NCBI GenBank assembly: GCA_020249285.1
Contig: JADCFX010000041.1
Coordinates: 62,001-126,000, forward strand
Source: Roseomonas sp.
Lineage (GTDB): Bacteria; Pseudomonadota; Alphaproteobacteria; Acetobacterales; Acetobacteraceae
Length of the DNA: 64,000 nucleotides
Direction: 5' to 3'
Part shown: piece after piece, positions 33,597-42,456 of the stretch
How positions within the stretch are numbered: the stretch's first letter is position 1
Layout of the letters: each line of letters starts with the position of its first letter
Made by a program: the position numbers and the translations under genes
The notes under the pieces: model-generated
What the model saw: the letters and a program-made list of their open reading frames with translations, nothing else
What the model was told of the DNA's origin: nothing
Database searches by the model: none

Positions 33597-35357
33597 TCAA
33601 GTGCTGGTGGAACCGGTAAGCTGCGTCCTTACCAGTTCAGCAAAATGCCCGCCTTGGGCCACCAATTCCTTGAAGCCGCCGCGTTCGGCGATTTCCCCGC
33701 CGGCAAAAACCAGGATTTCATCGGCATCACGCACGGTAGAAAGCCGATGCGCAATGATGAAGGTGGTCCGCCCCGCCATCAGCGCCGCCAGCGCCTTTTG
33801 CACCCGTGCTTCCGTGGCAGCATCCAGCGCGCTGGTCGCTTCATCCAAAATCAGCACCGGCGGGTCCTTCAGCAGCGCGCGTGCAATCGCCAGGCGCTGG
33901 CGCTGCCCGCCGGAAAGCGAGCTGCCACGCTCACCAATCATCGTGTCATAGCCATGGGGTTGGCGCTGGATGAAATCATGCGCTTCCGCGAGCCGGCAGG
34001 CATGTTCCAAATCTTCCTGCGAGGCATCAGGGCGGCCAACCAATAGGTTTTCACGAATGGTGCGGTTGAACAGCATGCTTTCCTGGAACACGACGCCGAT
34101 ATTGCGGCGCAGGCTTTCCAGCGAAACATCGCGCAAATCATGCCCATCCAGCGTCACGCGCCCTTCCTTCGGGTCCCATAGCCGCTGCAACAGTGCCATG
34201 GCGGTGGATTTGCCCGCGCCCGTCGGCCCCACCAGCGCAATGGTCTTGCCGGGTGCGGCTGAGAAATTTACATGGCTGAAAATTGGCTGCCCACCAGGGT
34301 AGGCAAAGGCAACATCTTCAAACGCCACTTCCCCTTTTGCGCGGGGGATATCAACCGCATTCGGCTTTTCCGGCACGGTTGTGCGCGCATCCAGCACCGA
34401 AAACATCTCGGACAAGGAAGGCATCAGCAGCACCAGCCGGGACGCAAAGCCAACCGCGCCTTCAAGCTTGCCGATCAACATGGTGGCGAAGCCCATGAAG
34501 GACACAATCTCCCCCACCGTCGCCTGGCCGCGCAGATGCAGCCAGGTGCCCAGCATGAAGATCATAATGACGCAAATCGTCGAAGCCGCTGAGGTCATCA
34601 CAGACACCACCGCCCACCAATTCAGCACCGGGAATTGATGCGCAATCACCTGGCGGATGATGTCGCTGAAAAGCCGCGCTTCACTGGAAAGCCGCGTGAA
34701 GGATTGCACCACCATCACATTGGAAAGCGCATCCTGTGCGTTGCCGGCCAATTGCGTATGGAGCGCTTCCACCTGCCGCTGTGCGTTTTCCGTCCGGCGA
34801 ATGACAAAAGCGGCGAGTGCGCCGAAAATCACCACAAGCCCAATCAGCAGTAATCCCAAACGCCAATTCAGGATAAGCGTGAGCGGCAACAGCACAATGG
34901 CGGAAATGAAGGTGATCAGATGTTCGCGGAAAAAGGAAAGCCACAGTCCGAACAGATTATCGGAACCCACCAGCATGATTTTCATCAGCCGGCCCGATTG
35001 CGTATCCCCATGAAAGGATAGCGGCAGGGACAGCACATGCTGGAAATAATCATGCATGACCTTCAGGCGATTGCGATGCGCCATGCGGTCCGCAAACAGC
35101 GCGACCGTGACATTGGCGCCAATCGCCGAAAGCCCAATCGCCGCCCAAAGGATCAGCAGCGAAAGTGCCTCAGCCCAAACGGCGGATTCCTGCATCCGGT
35201 CTGACCGGGCAAGCAGGTCAATCACCCGCCCAAACAGCACCGGTTCCAGGAATTGCAGCCCGGCAATGGCAAGGGCTGCCAAGACAAGCCCAATGGCCAC
35301 GGCGCGATCCGCCGCCAGTAACCGAAGCACCCTGCCGTAAAGCCGCAAAAACTCCAT
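33597..35357 (-). CDS. ABC exporter, fused permease/ATPase (NdvA/ChvA beta-glucan exporter-like)
   Basis: A 586-residue half-transporter with six transmembrane helices (~20-310) followed by an ATPase: Walker A GPTGAGKSTA, Q-loop VVFQESMLFNRT, signature LSGGQRQRLAIA, Walker B LILDEATSALD, and H-loop IAHRLSTV. The N-terminus MEFLRLYGRVLRLLAADR, the FHGDTQSGRLMKIML loop and the length match cyclic beta-1,2-glucan exporters (NdvA/ChvA) of Rhizobiales. No glucan synthase (ndvB) is adjacent. The start at 35357 is supported by this conserved N-terminus; the longer frame to 35471 is not. Confidence 0.88.
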   Translation of the reverse strand: MEFLRLYGRVLRLLAADRAVAIGLVLAALAIAGLQFLEPVLFGRVIDLLARSDRMQESAVWAEALSLLILWAAIGLSAIGANVTVALFADRMAHRNRLKVMHDYFQHVLSLPLSFHGDTQSGRLMKIMLVGSDNLFGLWLSFFREHLITFISAIVLLPLTLILNWRLGLLLIGLVVIFGALAAFVIRRTENAQRQVEALHTQLAGNAQDALSNVMVVQSFTRLSSEARLFSDIIRQVIAHQFPVLNWWAVVSVMTSAASTICVIMIFMLGTWLHLRGQATVGEIVSFMGFATMLIGKLEGAVGFASRLVLLMPSLSEMFSVLDARTTVPEKPNAVDIPRAKGEVAFEDVAFAYPGGQPIFSHVNFSAAPGKTIALVGPTGAGKSTAMALLQRLWDPKEGRVTLDGHDLRDVSLESLRRNIGVVFQESMLFNRTIRENLLVGRPDASQEDLEHACRLAEAHDFIQRQPHGYDTMIGERGSSLSGGQRQRLAIARALLKDPPVLILDEATSALDAATEARVQKALAALMAGRTTFIIAHRLSTVRDADEILVFAGGEIAERGGFKELVAQGGHFAELVRTQLTGSTST

Positions 35358-35491
35358 TTCGACCGCCGCCCCTATGTTGCGCCGATCATAGGCGACGAAT
35401 CGCCCAAACTGAAACCCGGGCAGCAAGGTTGATCTGGCGGGGTTCACGGGCCACCTTGATTGGTAACGCACTAATCGGGAGGCTAAACACC

Positions 35492-36478
35492 ATGATCACC
35501 CGCCGCAGCTTAGGCACCCTGACCATAGGGGCCGGCTTGCCACTGCCCGCTTTGGCGCAGGGGCTGTCCAACCGCCCCATTCGCCTGGTCATTCCCTTTA
35601 CCCCCGCTGGGACCACGGATTTGGTCGGGCGGCTCACGGCTGAGCGCCTTTCGGCCCGGCTCGGCCAGCAGGTGGTGGTGGATAACCGCCCCGGCGCTTC
35701 AGGCAATGTCGGCGGCGAATTCGTGGCGCGATCAGAACCCGATGGCCATACGCTACTGCTGACCACCATTGGCACGGGGGCGATCAATTTTGCCGTTTTC
35801 GGCAATCGCATGCCCTTCAAGCCTGAGGATCTGGCCGCCGTTGGCCTGATGTGCCGCGTGCCGAATGTGCTGATGGCGGCGAATCGCATGCCGATCCGCA
35901 GCCTTGCTGATATGGTGCGTGAAGCGAAGGCCAAGCCCGGTGCGTTGAATTACGGCACGGCGGGTATCGCCACTTCCCCCCATGTGGTGATTGAACAAAT
36001 CCGCCTGGCGCAGGGCATTCAGATCACCCATGTGCCCTTCCGCGGTTCCGCCCCCATGCTGACGGAAATGGTGGCAGAGCGGATTGAACTTGGGATGGAC
36101 AATATCCCCTCAGCACTGACCTTTGTGCGGGAGGGTAAAATACGCGCCATTGGCGTGACGGGGGCACAGCGTAGCGCCGTGCTGCCGGATGTGCCGACCA
36201 TTGCTGAGCAAGGCATGCCGGGTTTTGAGGCGACCGCCTGGTTCGGTGTGCTGGCGCCGGGCGTCACCCCCGCCCCGATCATCGCGCGGCTTGGCGCTGA
36301 ATTGGATGCAATCGGCAAGGAAGCCGATTTCCGCGCCCGCATCGCAGCCTTTGGTGCTGAGCCACCGCGCCTCACGCCTGATGGTGGTTCAAGCCCGGAA
36401 AGCTTTGCGGCTTTCATGCGCACCGAAGTCGCCCGTTGGGCCGATGTGGTCCGCCAAGCCGATATTCGTGTGGAATGA
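35492..36478 (+). CDS. TctC/Bug family tripartite tricarboxylate-type substrate-binding protein, copy A
   Basis: A 328-residue periplasmic binding protein. The signal is MITRRSLGTLTIGAGLPLPALA. The TctC core shows IRLVIPFTPAGTTDLVGR, VVVDNRPGASGNVG, LNYGTAGIATSPH, ITHVPFRGSAPM and the C-terminal RLTPDGGSSPESFAAF-type end. Bug proteins bind carboxylates and related solutes in the periplasm (family knowledge). No TctA/TctB permease is present. A second, similar copy starts 11 bp downstream, so the two are co-transcribed tandem paralogues. Start supported by GGGAGG upstream. Divergent from the NdvA-type exporter. Confidence 0.94.
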   Translation: MITRRSLGTLTIGAGLPLPALAQGLSNRPIRLVIPFTPAGTTDLVGRLTAERLSARLGQQVVVDNRPGASGNVGGEFVARSEPDGHTLLLTTIGTGAINFAVFGNRMPFKPEDLAAVGLMCRVPNVLMAANRMPIRSLADMVREAKAKPGALNYGTAGIATSPHVVIEQIRLAQGIQITHVPFRGSAPMLTEMVAERIELGMDNIPSALTFVREGKIRAIGVTGAQRSAVLPDVPTIAEQGMPGFEATAWFGVLAPGVTPAPIIARLGAELDAIGKEADFRARIAAFGAEPPRLTPDGGSSPESFAAFMRTEVARWADVVRQADIRVE

Positions 36479-36488
36479 GGAAACAATA

Positions 36489-37496
36489 ATGACCAAGACA
36501 AACGCCCTGCTGGGCCGCCGCATCATCCTGGCCGGCATGGCCGGCGCGCTCGCCGCACCCGGCATCGCCCGCGCTCAGGCTTTCCCAACCCGCCCCTTGC
36601 GGCTGGTTATTCCCTTCCCGCCCGCCGGCACCACGGATATCTCCGGGCGCATCCTGGCCGAGCGTCTGTCCGCGCGGCTTGGCCAGCCAATCATTGTGGA
36701 AAACCGCGCCGGCGCCACCGGTAATCTGGGCGCCGAGATGGTCGTCCGGTCGGAACCCGATGGCTATACGCTCGTGATGTGCACCATCTCCACCGCCGCG
36801 ATCAATTACTCGCTCTGGGGTGCGCGGATGACCTTTAAGCCAGAGGATTTGGCGGCGGTTGGCCTCGCGATCCGGGTGCCGAATGTGATCTTCGTCACCG
36901 CCAATTCGCCCTATCGCAGCGTGAGTGACTTGATCGCGGGGGCGAAGGCCAATCCCGGCAGGCTCAATTATGGCAGCAGCGGTTCGGGCGGTTCGCCGCA
37001 TATGACCATGGAAATGTTCAAGCTGCGCAGCGGCACCGATATCACCCATGTGCCCTTCCGCGGCGCCGGGCCGATGCTGGTGGAAGTGGTGGCAGGGCGG
37101 CTAGAATCCGGGTGCGACAATATGCCAAGCTGCATCGGCCATATCCGCGATGGGCGGCTGCGCGCCTTGGCGGTGACCAGCAATGTGCGGGCAGCGGCGC
37201 TGCCGGATGTGCCGACGCTGGCCGAAGCCGGCATTCGCGATTTTGAAGCGACCGCCTGGTTCGGCGTTCAGGCGCCCGCGCGCACGCCACGCCCGATCAT
37301 CGAAAGGCTGGGGGCGGAGATTGATGCGGTCACGCGCGACCCGGCCTATATCGCGCGCATCGCCGAATTGGGCGGCGCCCCGCCCGCGCTAACGCCCGCC
37401 GGCGGCACCAGCCCCGAGACCTTTGAGGCCTTTATCCGGAGCGAGATCACCAAATGGGCCGAGGTGGTCAGGGTTTCCGGCGCCACGGTGGATTGA
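36489..37496 (+). CDS. TctC/Bug family substrate-binding protein, copy B
   Basis: A 335-residue periplasmic binding protein directly after copy A (10-bp gap). Its signal MTKTNALLGRRIILAGMAG carries a twin arginine. The mature part shows LRLVIPFPPAGTTDISGR, IIVENRAGATGNLG, NYGSSGSGGSPH, ITHVPFRGAGPM and a TPAGGTSPETFEAF end. It matches copy A residue for residue across long stretches, indicating tandem duplication followed by change of binding specificity. SD-like GAGGAAA lies 5-10 bp upstream. Ends next to a perfect hairpin, convergent with the second GGT-family gene. Confidence 0.94.
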   Translation: MTKTNALLGRRIILAGMAGALAAPGIARAQAFPTRPLRLVIPFPPAGTTDISGRILAERLSARLGQPIIVENRAGATGNLGAEMVVRSEPDGYTLVMCTISTAAINYSLWGARMTFKPEDLAAVGLAIRVPNVIFVTANSPYRSVSDLIAGAKANPGRLNYGSSGSGGSPHMTMEMFKLRSGTDITHVPFRGAGPMLVEVVAGRLESGCDNMPSCIGHIRDGRLRALAVTSNVRAAALPDVPTLAEAGIRDFEATAWFGVQAPARTPRPIIERLGAEIDAVTRDPAYIARIAELGGAPPALTPAGGTSPETFEAFIRSEITKWAEVVRVSGATVD

Positions 37497-37512
37497 GGGG
37501 CGGGCGCGGCAA

Positions 37513-37533
37513 GGGGGCCATCACCAGGCCCCC
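37513..37533. terminator. Hairpin between converging TctC and GGT genes
   Basis: GGGGGCC (37513-37519) pairs perfectly with GGCCCCC (37527-37533) around a 7-nt loop that holds the stop codon of the minus-strand gene. It lies in the 24-bp space between converging genes and slightly overlaps one of them; no T-run. Confidence 0.45.
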
Positions 37534-39128
37534 GCCCAGCCATCCCGCCGTGGATCGGATGCCGCCATGCGCACGCCATTTTCCAGCACGCGAATGGCCT
37601 CCACGCTGCAGGGCCCTTCCAGATCGGGCACTGTTCTCACGCGATGCCCGCGCGCTTGAAGTGCGGCGATCACCTCTGCCCCCATGCCCGCTTCGATGGC
37701 GAGCAAATCCTCTCCCCCATGCGGGTAATTGCTTTCCTGGCCGGGTTGAGAGGATGTCCAGCGCGGCGCCTCCAGCGCCTGTTGCGGGTCCATGCCAAAA
37801 TCGGCGCAGGCCACCAGCACCTGCGTATTCACCTGCACCTGATTATCCGCGCCAGGCGTCCCGAAGATCAGCCAGGGTTTGCCGGCCCTCATCAGCATGG
37901 GCGCATTCATGGTGTGGCGCACGCGCTTGCCGGGCGCGAGTGCATTCGCGTGGCCTTCTTCCAAATGCCAATAGCTCATGCGGTTATTAAACAGGATGCC
38001 GGTTTCCTGGCCGGTCACGCCAGAACCAAAACTGGAATTGATGGACTGAATGGCAGAAACCGCATTGCCGTCGCGGTCCACCACGCAGAAATAGGTGGTG
38101 TCGGACTCTCGCGCGGGGCGCACCGGCAGATGCGCCGCACGATCCGTGATGGCGGCGGCATGCGCGCCGGCGCATTCGCGCGATAGCAGCATATCAAGCG
38201 GCGGGTTCACCGCGCCCGCATAAGCCTCCCGGTCAAGGAAGGCGCGTTTCTTCGCTTCCACCATCAGGTGAATCAAGGCTGCGCTGCCCCAGCCAAGCGC
38301 GGCCAGATCGAAGCGTTCCAGAATACGCGCCATCTGCGCCATGGCGAAGCCCATGGAATTGGGTGGCGTCTGACGTAGTTCAAAGCCGCGATAAGGCACG
38401 GCGATGGGCGGCGCGATGATCGGCGCAACCGAAGCCAAATCCGCCGCGCGCACCATGGCGCCCGCCTTTTCCAGATCAGCGGCCAGCATCGCCGCCAGCC
38501 TGCCCTGATAGAAATCCGAAGGCCCTGCCGAGGCCAGGCGTTGCAGGGTGGCCGCCAAAGCCGGCTGGACCAACAAATTCCCCAAAGCCGGCGGCTTGCC
38601 CTCCGGCAGAAACAACGCGGTACTCAAAGCATCAGGCGAAAGCCGCGCGCGGTTTTCGCCTACAAAATGGCGCAAGGCGTGGGTCGCCGCAAAACCATCC
38701 CGCGCCGCTTCAATCGCAGGGCCAAATAGCGCGCCCCAGGGCTTGCTGCCCTCTGCCCCATGCAGCGCCGCAAGCCCCGCCACCATGCCAGGCGTTTGGA
38801 TAGAAAGCGCGCCATGCACCGGAATGCCGCCCGCCGCGCGATAATGCGCGATGGTCGCCGCCGCAGGCGCCGCGCCAGTGCCGTTATAGGTGGTGCTGGC
38901 GCCGGTTCTCGCATTCCAGGCGTGGTAGAAACCATCGCCACCCAGCCCCGACATATGCGGTTCCACCACACCCAGGGTCACCGCAATCGCCACCGCCGCA
39001 TCGGCAGCATTGCCGCCGGCGCGTAGTATGTCCATCCCCGCTGCGGTCGCGACGGGGTGATTGCTCGCAACCGCCCCGCGCCTGCCCATGATCAGCGGGC
39101 GGCGGGCGCGAATGCCTTCATAAGCCAT
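37521..39128 (-). CDS. Gamma-glutamyltransferase family protein (second copy)
   Basis: A 535-residue Ntn-hydrolase of the GGT family. It shows ASNHPVATAAGMDILRAGGNAADAAVA (in pieces), SGLGGDGFYHAW, and the autocleavage site with nucleophile threonine in ESDTTYFCVVDRDGNAVS, followed by INSSFGSGVTG and FGTPGADNQVQ. No signal peptide, so it is predicted to be cytoplasmic. It differs strongly from the GGT-family gene at 7757 and is more like classical GGT around the active site. It is co-directional with, and 3 bp upstream of, a TctC gene (39132), suggesting uptake and hydrolysis of the same compound; that link is inference. Confidence 0.92.
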   Translation of the reverse strand: MAYEGIRARRPLIMGRRGAVASNHPVATAAGMDILRAGGNAADAAVAIAVTLGVVEPHMSGLGGDGFYHAWNARTGASTTYNGTGAAPAAATIAHYRAAGGIPVHGALSIQTPGMVAGLAALHGAEGSKPWGALFGPAIEAARDGFAATHALRHFVGENRARLSPDALSTALFLPEGKPPALGNLLVQPALAATLQRLASAGPSDFYQGRLAAMLAADLEKAGAMVRAADLASVAPIIAPPIAVPYRGFELRQTPPNSMGFAMAQMARILERFDLAALGWGSAALIHLMVEAKKRAFLDREAYAGAVNPPLDMLLSRECAGAHAAAITDRAAHLPVRPARESDTTYFCVVDRDGNAVSAIQSINSSFGSGVTGQETGILFNNRMSYWHLEEGHANALAPGKRVRHTMNAPMLMRAGKPWLIFGTPGADNQVQVNTQVLVACADFGMDPQQALEAPRWTSSQPGQESNYPHGGEDLLAIEAGMGAEVIAALQARGHRVRTVPDLEGPCSVEAIRVLENGVRMAASDPRRDGWAGAW

Positions 39129-39131
39129 GGC

Positions 39132-40082
39132 TCAGCCCCCGAGATTCATGCGCGCGACAATCGGCGCCCAACGCGTCACCTCTGCCTGCACATGCGCGGC
39201 TGCGGCGGCAGGTGAAGGATCGGGCCAGGTCTCCACACCCGCCGCTGCAAGGCGCTGCTTCACCGCCGGATCGGCAACCGCGCGCAACGTCGCTTCGCGA
39301 ATGACGCTGAGTGCTTCTTCCGGTGTGCCCGGCTTGGCAAACAGTACCTGCCAAGCCGTGACTTCATAGCCAGGCACACCAACCTGCGCGAGCGCCGGCA
39401 GGCCAGGCACAAGATCGGAAGGTGTGGCGGAACTCACGGCCAGCCCCCGCACGCGGCCATCGCGCATCAGCGGTGTCAGCAGGGTTGGGCTATCAATGGT
39501 CAGGTTCATCCGCCCCGCGAGCAGATCCTGCACCGCATTGGCCGCGGTGCGATAGGGCACGATGGTAAAGCTGGTGCCGGAAAGCTGTCGGAACAATTCT
39601 CCCGCCAGATGATTGGTGGCACCGGGATTGGTGGCGCCGTAATTCGCTTCTTCCTTCTTCTGCGAGAGCCAAGCGAGCAATGAAGCCACATCACGCGCTG
39701 GCACATCAGGATGCACCGCGAGCACAAAGGGCTGCCGGCCCACCAGCGCAAGTGGGATAAAATCTGCGACGGGATCATGCGGGAAGTTCGGGTAAATCGC
39801 CCGCATCACCGGATGGTTATTGGTGCCAATGAAAATCGCATTCCCATCGGCGGGCAGGCGATGAAACGCCGCCGCACCCACGGTGCTGCCCGCGCCCGCG
39901 ATATTCTCTGGCACCACCGGGCGGCCAAGCTGGGTTTGCAAGGCATCCGCCAGGATGCGCCCCACCACATCGGTCACGCCGCCAACGCCCACCGGGATGA
40001 TCATGCGCAAAGGCCGCGCCTGGGCGAAGGCCGGGGCCGCCAAGCCAAGCGCAGCAGCGGTAAGGAGGGAACGACGCAGCAT
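39132..40082 (-). CDS. TctC/Bug family substrate-binding protein, copy C
   Basis: A binding protein of about 316 residues. Signal MLRRSLLTAAALGLAAPAFA, then RPLRMIIPVGVGGVTDVVGR, ENIAGAGSTVG, GATNPGATNHLAGEL, FTIVPYRTAANAVQDLLAG, and the family end HVQAEVTRWAPIV. It is more diverged than copies A and B: the usual VPFRG is VPYRT and the first loop has VGVGG instead of TPAGG. I take ATG 40082 as start because the signal peptide begins there and AAAAGG lies about ten bases upstream; an ATG at 40109 is an alternative. It is transcribed upstream of the GGT-family gene (3-bp gap). Confidence 0.93.
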   Translation of the reverse strand: MLRRSLLTAAALGLAAPAFAQARPLRMIIPVGVGGVTDVVGRILADALQTQLGRPVVPENIAGAGSTVGAAAFHRLPADGNAIFIGTNNHPVMRAIYPNFPHDPVADFIPLALVGRQPFVLAVHPDVPARDVASLLAWLSQKKEEANYGATNPGATNHLAGELFRQLSGTSFTIVPYRTAANAVQDLLAGRMNLTIDSPTLLTPLMRDGRVRGLAVSSATPSDLVPGLPALAQVGVPGYEVTAWQVLFAKPGTPEEALSVIREATLRAVADPAVKQRLAAAGVETWPDPSPAAAAAHVQAEVTRWAPIVARMNLGG

Positions 40083-40214
40083 GGGGGGAAGACCTTTTGA
40101 TTTTGCCATACCGCAACCCTAGCCTGCCTTGGGCATTCTGCCAGCCCTGATACACTTGCCTTTCCAAGCCCAGCGTTTCGGGCTTAGCTTCTGTTCAAGA
40201 CGGGGGGGCGCGAC

Positions 40215-40904
40215 ATGTCGAGCATTGTACTCATTCACGGGGCCTATCAGGGCGGCTGGATTTGGCGCTTTGTCGCCGAAAGTCTCCGTGCCGCCGGGCA
40301 TGATGTGCATGCGCCAACGCTGGATGGCTGCGCCGAACGCCGCCACCAAATGCGGGCCGGCATTGATACCGAAAGCCATGGCCAGGAAATCGCCGAATAT
40401 CTTTATTACCATGATTTGCGCGATACGGTGCTGGTGGGCACCTCGGCTGGCGGCATGGTGATGGCGGCGGCGGCAGAACGCGCGCGTGAACGCATTGGGC
40501 GCCTGGTTTTCGCCGATGCGCTGGCGCTGATGGATGGTGAAAAGATCAGGGACATCGTGACCCGCCCCGCCGCCATCAATACGGATATCGCGCTTGGCCC
40601 AGGCCGAGAGGATGCGCTGAACCGCCTGTTTCTGGGCATGGAAAGGGGTTTGGCTGCATGGGCCGCGGATCGCATGACGCTGCATCCGATCAAGACCTTC
40701 ACCCAGCCCGTGAAACTGCCAAGCTTCTGGCAGCAAAGCTGGAATGCCTCGGTCATTTATTGCCCGCAGGCGCAAAACCCCGGTGAGGCGCATCAGCGCC
40801 GCTGCGCAGACAAACTCGGCGCGCGCTGGCATGTGATTGACACGGGCCATTACCCCATGCTGACCACGCCGGATGAGCTTGCACGCATCATCATCTCCGG
40901 CTGA
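40215..40904 (+). CDS. Alpha/beta hydrolase family protein
   Basis: A 229-residue hydrolase. Oxyanion-loop motif IVLIHGAYQGGW, nucleophile elbow GTSAGG with S77, and catalytic histidine in DTGHYPML near the C-terminus. The compact length and the HGA-GGW start resemble the plant methylesterase/hydroxynitrile-lyase-like group. Substrate unknown, probably a small ester. Its last 32 bp overlap the start of glpD in another frame, so the two genes are transcribed together. This places an esterase at the head of the glycerol-3-phosphate operon, where it could release glycerol phosphate or act on a related ester (inference). Confidence 0.86.
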   Translation: MSSIVLIHGAYQGGWIWRFVAESLRAAGHDVHAPTLDGCAERRHQMRAGIDTESHGQEIAEYLYYHDLRDTVLVGTSAGGMVMAAAAERARERIGRLVFADALALMDGEKIRDIVTRPAAINTDIALGPGREDALNRLFLGMERGLAAWAADRMTLHPIKTFTQPVKLPSFWQQSWNASVIYCPQAQNPGEAHQRRCADKLGARWHVIDTGHYPMLTTPDELARIIISG

Positions 40905-42366
40905 GCCTTACGATCTTGCTGTCATTGGTGGCGGCATCAATGGTGCCGGCATTGCGCGTGATGCCGCGGGCCGCGGGCTTTCTGTTGTATTGTTTGAGAA
41001 GGGCGATCTGGGCAGCGGCACTTCGGCCAATTCCACCAAGCTGATCCATGGCGGCTTGCGCTATCTGGAACATTACGAATTCCGCCTGGTGCGTGAAGCA
41101 CTGATGGAACGTGAAATCCTGCTGGGCATTGCGCCGCATATCATCTGGCCGCTGCGCTTTGTGCTGCCGCATCACCGGGGCCTCAGGCCCGCCTTGCTGC
41201 TACGGCTTGGGTTGTTTCTGTATGATCATCTGGGCGGGCGAAAGACACTGCCGCCAACCATGCGTGTTGATTTGACACGCTCCCCACTCGGCGCGCCGCT
41301 CAGCCCTGGGCATCGCATCGGCTTTGAATATTCCGATTGCTGGGTGGAGGATTCGCGCCTAGTGCTGCTGAATGCCAAGGATGCGGCGGAACGCGGTGCC
41401 AGCATTCTGCCGCACATGGCGGTAAGTACCGCGCGGCGCGAAGGCGCGCTCTGGCATATCACCGGTGAGGGCCGTGATGGGACAGCCGAATTTCACGCCC
41501 GCGCCTTGGTCAATGCCGCCGGCCCTTGGGTTGGCGCGGTGCAGCATGCAGTGATGGGCAGCAACCAGCCGGCGCGGCTCAGGTTGGTCAAGGGCAGCCA
41601 CATCGTGCTGCCACGGCTTTATGACCACGACCGCGCCTATATTTTCCAGAATGCCGATGGCCGCATCATTTTCGCCATTCCCTATGAGCGTGACTTCACC
41701 CTGATTGGCACCACGGATGAGGAGCACCCTAACCCCGAAGAGCCGCCGCAGATTTCTGAGGGCGAAATCACCTATCTCTGCGCTGCGGCGTCCGGTTATT
41801 TCCGCACGCCGGTGAAGCGCGAAGATATTGTCTGGACCTATTCGGGGCTCCGCCCGCTCTATGATGATGGGGCGAGCAAAGCGCAGGAAGCCACACGCGA
41901 CTACGTGCTGAAGTTGGATGCGCCGGCGGGTCAGGCGCCGCTGCTCAATATCTTCGGTGGCAAGATCACCACCTATCGCAAATTGGCCGAGGCCGCCTTG
42001 GCGGAGCTTGGCCTGAAACCCGAAAAAGCCGGCTGGACCGCCCGCGCCCCCCTGCCGGGCGGGGATTTCGCGACGGATGGCTTCCCCGCGCTGCTTGCCG
42101 GCTTCCGGCGCGACTTCCCGCTGCTGCCAGACGCGCTTTGCACCCGGTTGCTGCGCGCCTATGGCACCCGGGCCTGGCGGATTTTCACCCCGGGCCAGGA
42201 CCCTGGCCCGCCCATCGGCGCTGATTTGCACGCGGCAGAGCTGGACTATCTCCGCCGCGAGGAATGGGCCGCAACGGCTGAGGATGTGCTTTGGCGCCGC
42301 AGCAAGCTAGGGCTGCGCTTCGATGCCGGGGCGCGGGACAGGCTGGCCCAGCTGCTGGGCGGCTGA
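40873..42366 (+). CDS. glpD: Glycerol-3-phosphate dehydrogenase, FAD-dependent (GlpD)
   Basis: A 497-residue flavoprotein of the cytoplasmic membrane. It oxidises sn-glycerol-3-phosphate to dihydroxyacetone phosphate and feeds electrons to quinone. FAD-binding AVIGGGINGAGIARDAAGRG and EKGDLGSGTSANSTKLIHGG (in pieces), then GLRYLEHYEF, the substrate-site LVNAAGPW, TIGTTDEE-type TDEEH, and GGKITTYRKLAE. A C-terminal helical domain completes the family length. The start ATG at 40873 overlaps the upstream hydrolase gene by 32 bp; no later start fits the FAD motif. Followed by ugpBAEC, so uptake and first oxidation step are linked. Confidence 0.95.
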   Translation: MSLHASSSPAEPYDLAVIGGGINGAGIARDAAGRGLSVVLFEKGDLGSGTSANSTKLIHGGLRYLEHYEFRLVREALMEREILLGIAPHIIWPLRFVLPHHRGLRPALLLRLGLFLYDHLGGRKTLPPTMRVDLTRSPLGAPLSPGHRIGFEYSDCWVEDSRLVLLNAKDAAERGASILPHMAVSTARREGALWHITGEGRDGTAEFHARALVNAAGPWVGAVQHAVMGSNQPARLRLVKGSHIVLPRLYDHDRAYIFQNADGRIIFAIPYERDFTLIGTTDEEHPNPEEPPQISEGEITYLCAAASGYFRTPVKREDIVWTYSGLRPLYDDGASKAQEATRDYVLKLDAPAGQAPLLNIFGGKITTYRKLAEAALAELGLKPEKAGWTARAPLPGGDFATDGFPALLAGFRRDFPLLPDALCTRLLRAYGTRAWRIFTPGQDPGPPIGADLHAAELDYLRREEWAATAEDVLWRRSKLGLRFDAGARDRLAQLLGG

Positions 42367-42456
42367 AAGACCGAAACACAAGCTTCGCGAAACTGTCTTT
42401 TACCTGTAATAAAGCCTGGGTAACGGACACGCTCCCCCCAAAGAAGGAGAGCTTTC

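Noticed and set aside
42367..42456. Possible promoter between glpD and ugpB (TTCGCG, 17 bp, TAATAA)
   Set aside because: Both hexamers match the consensus poorly, and the genes are likely co-transcribed.
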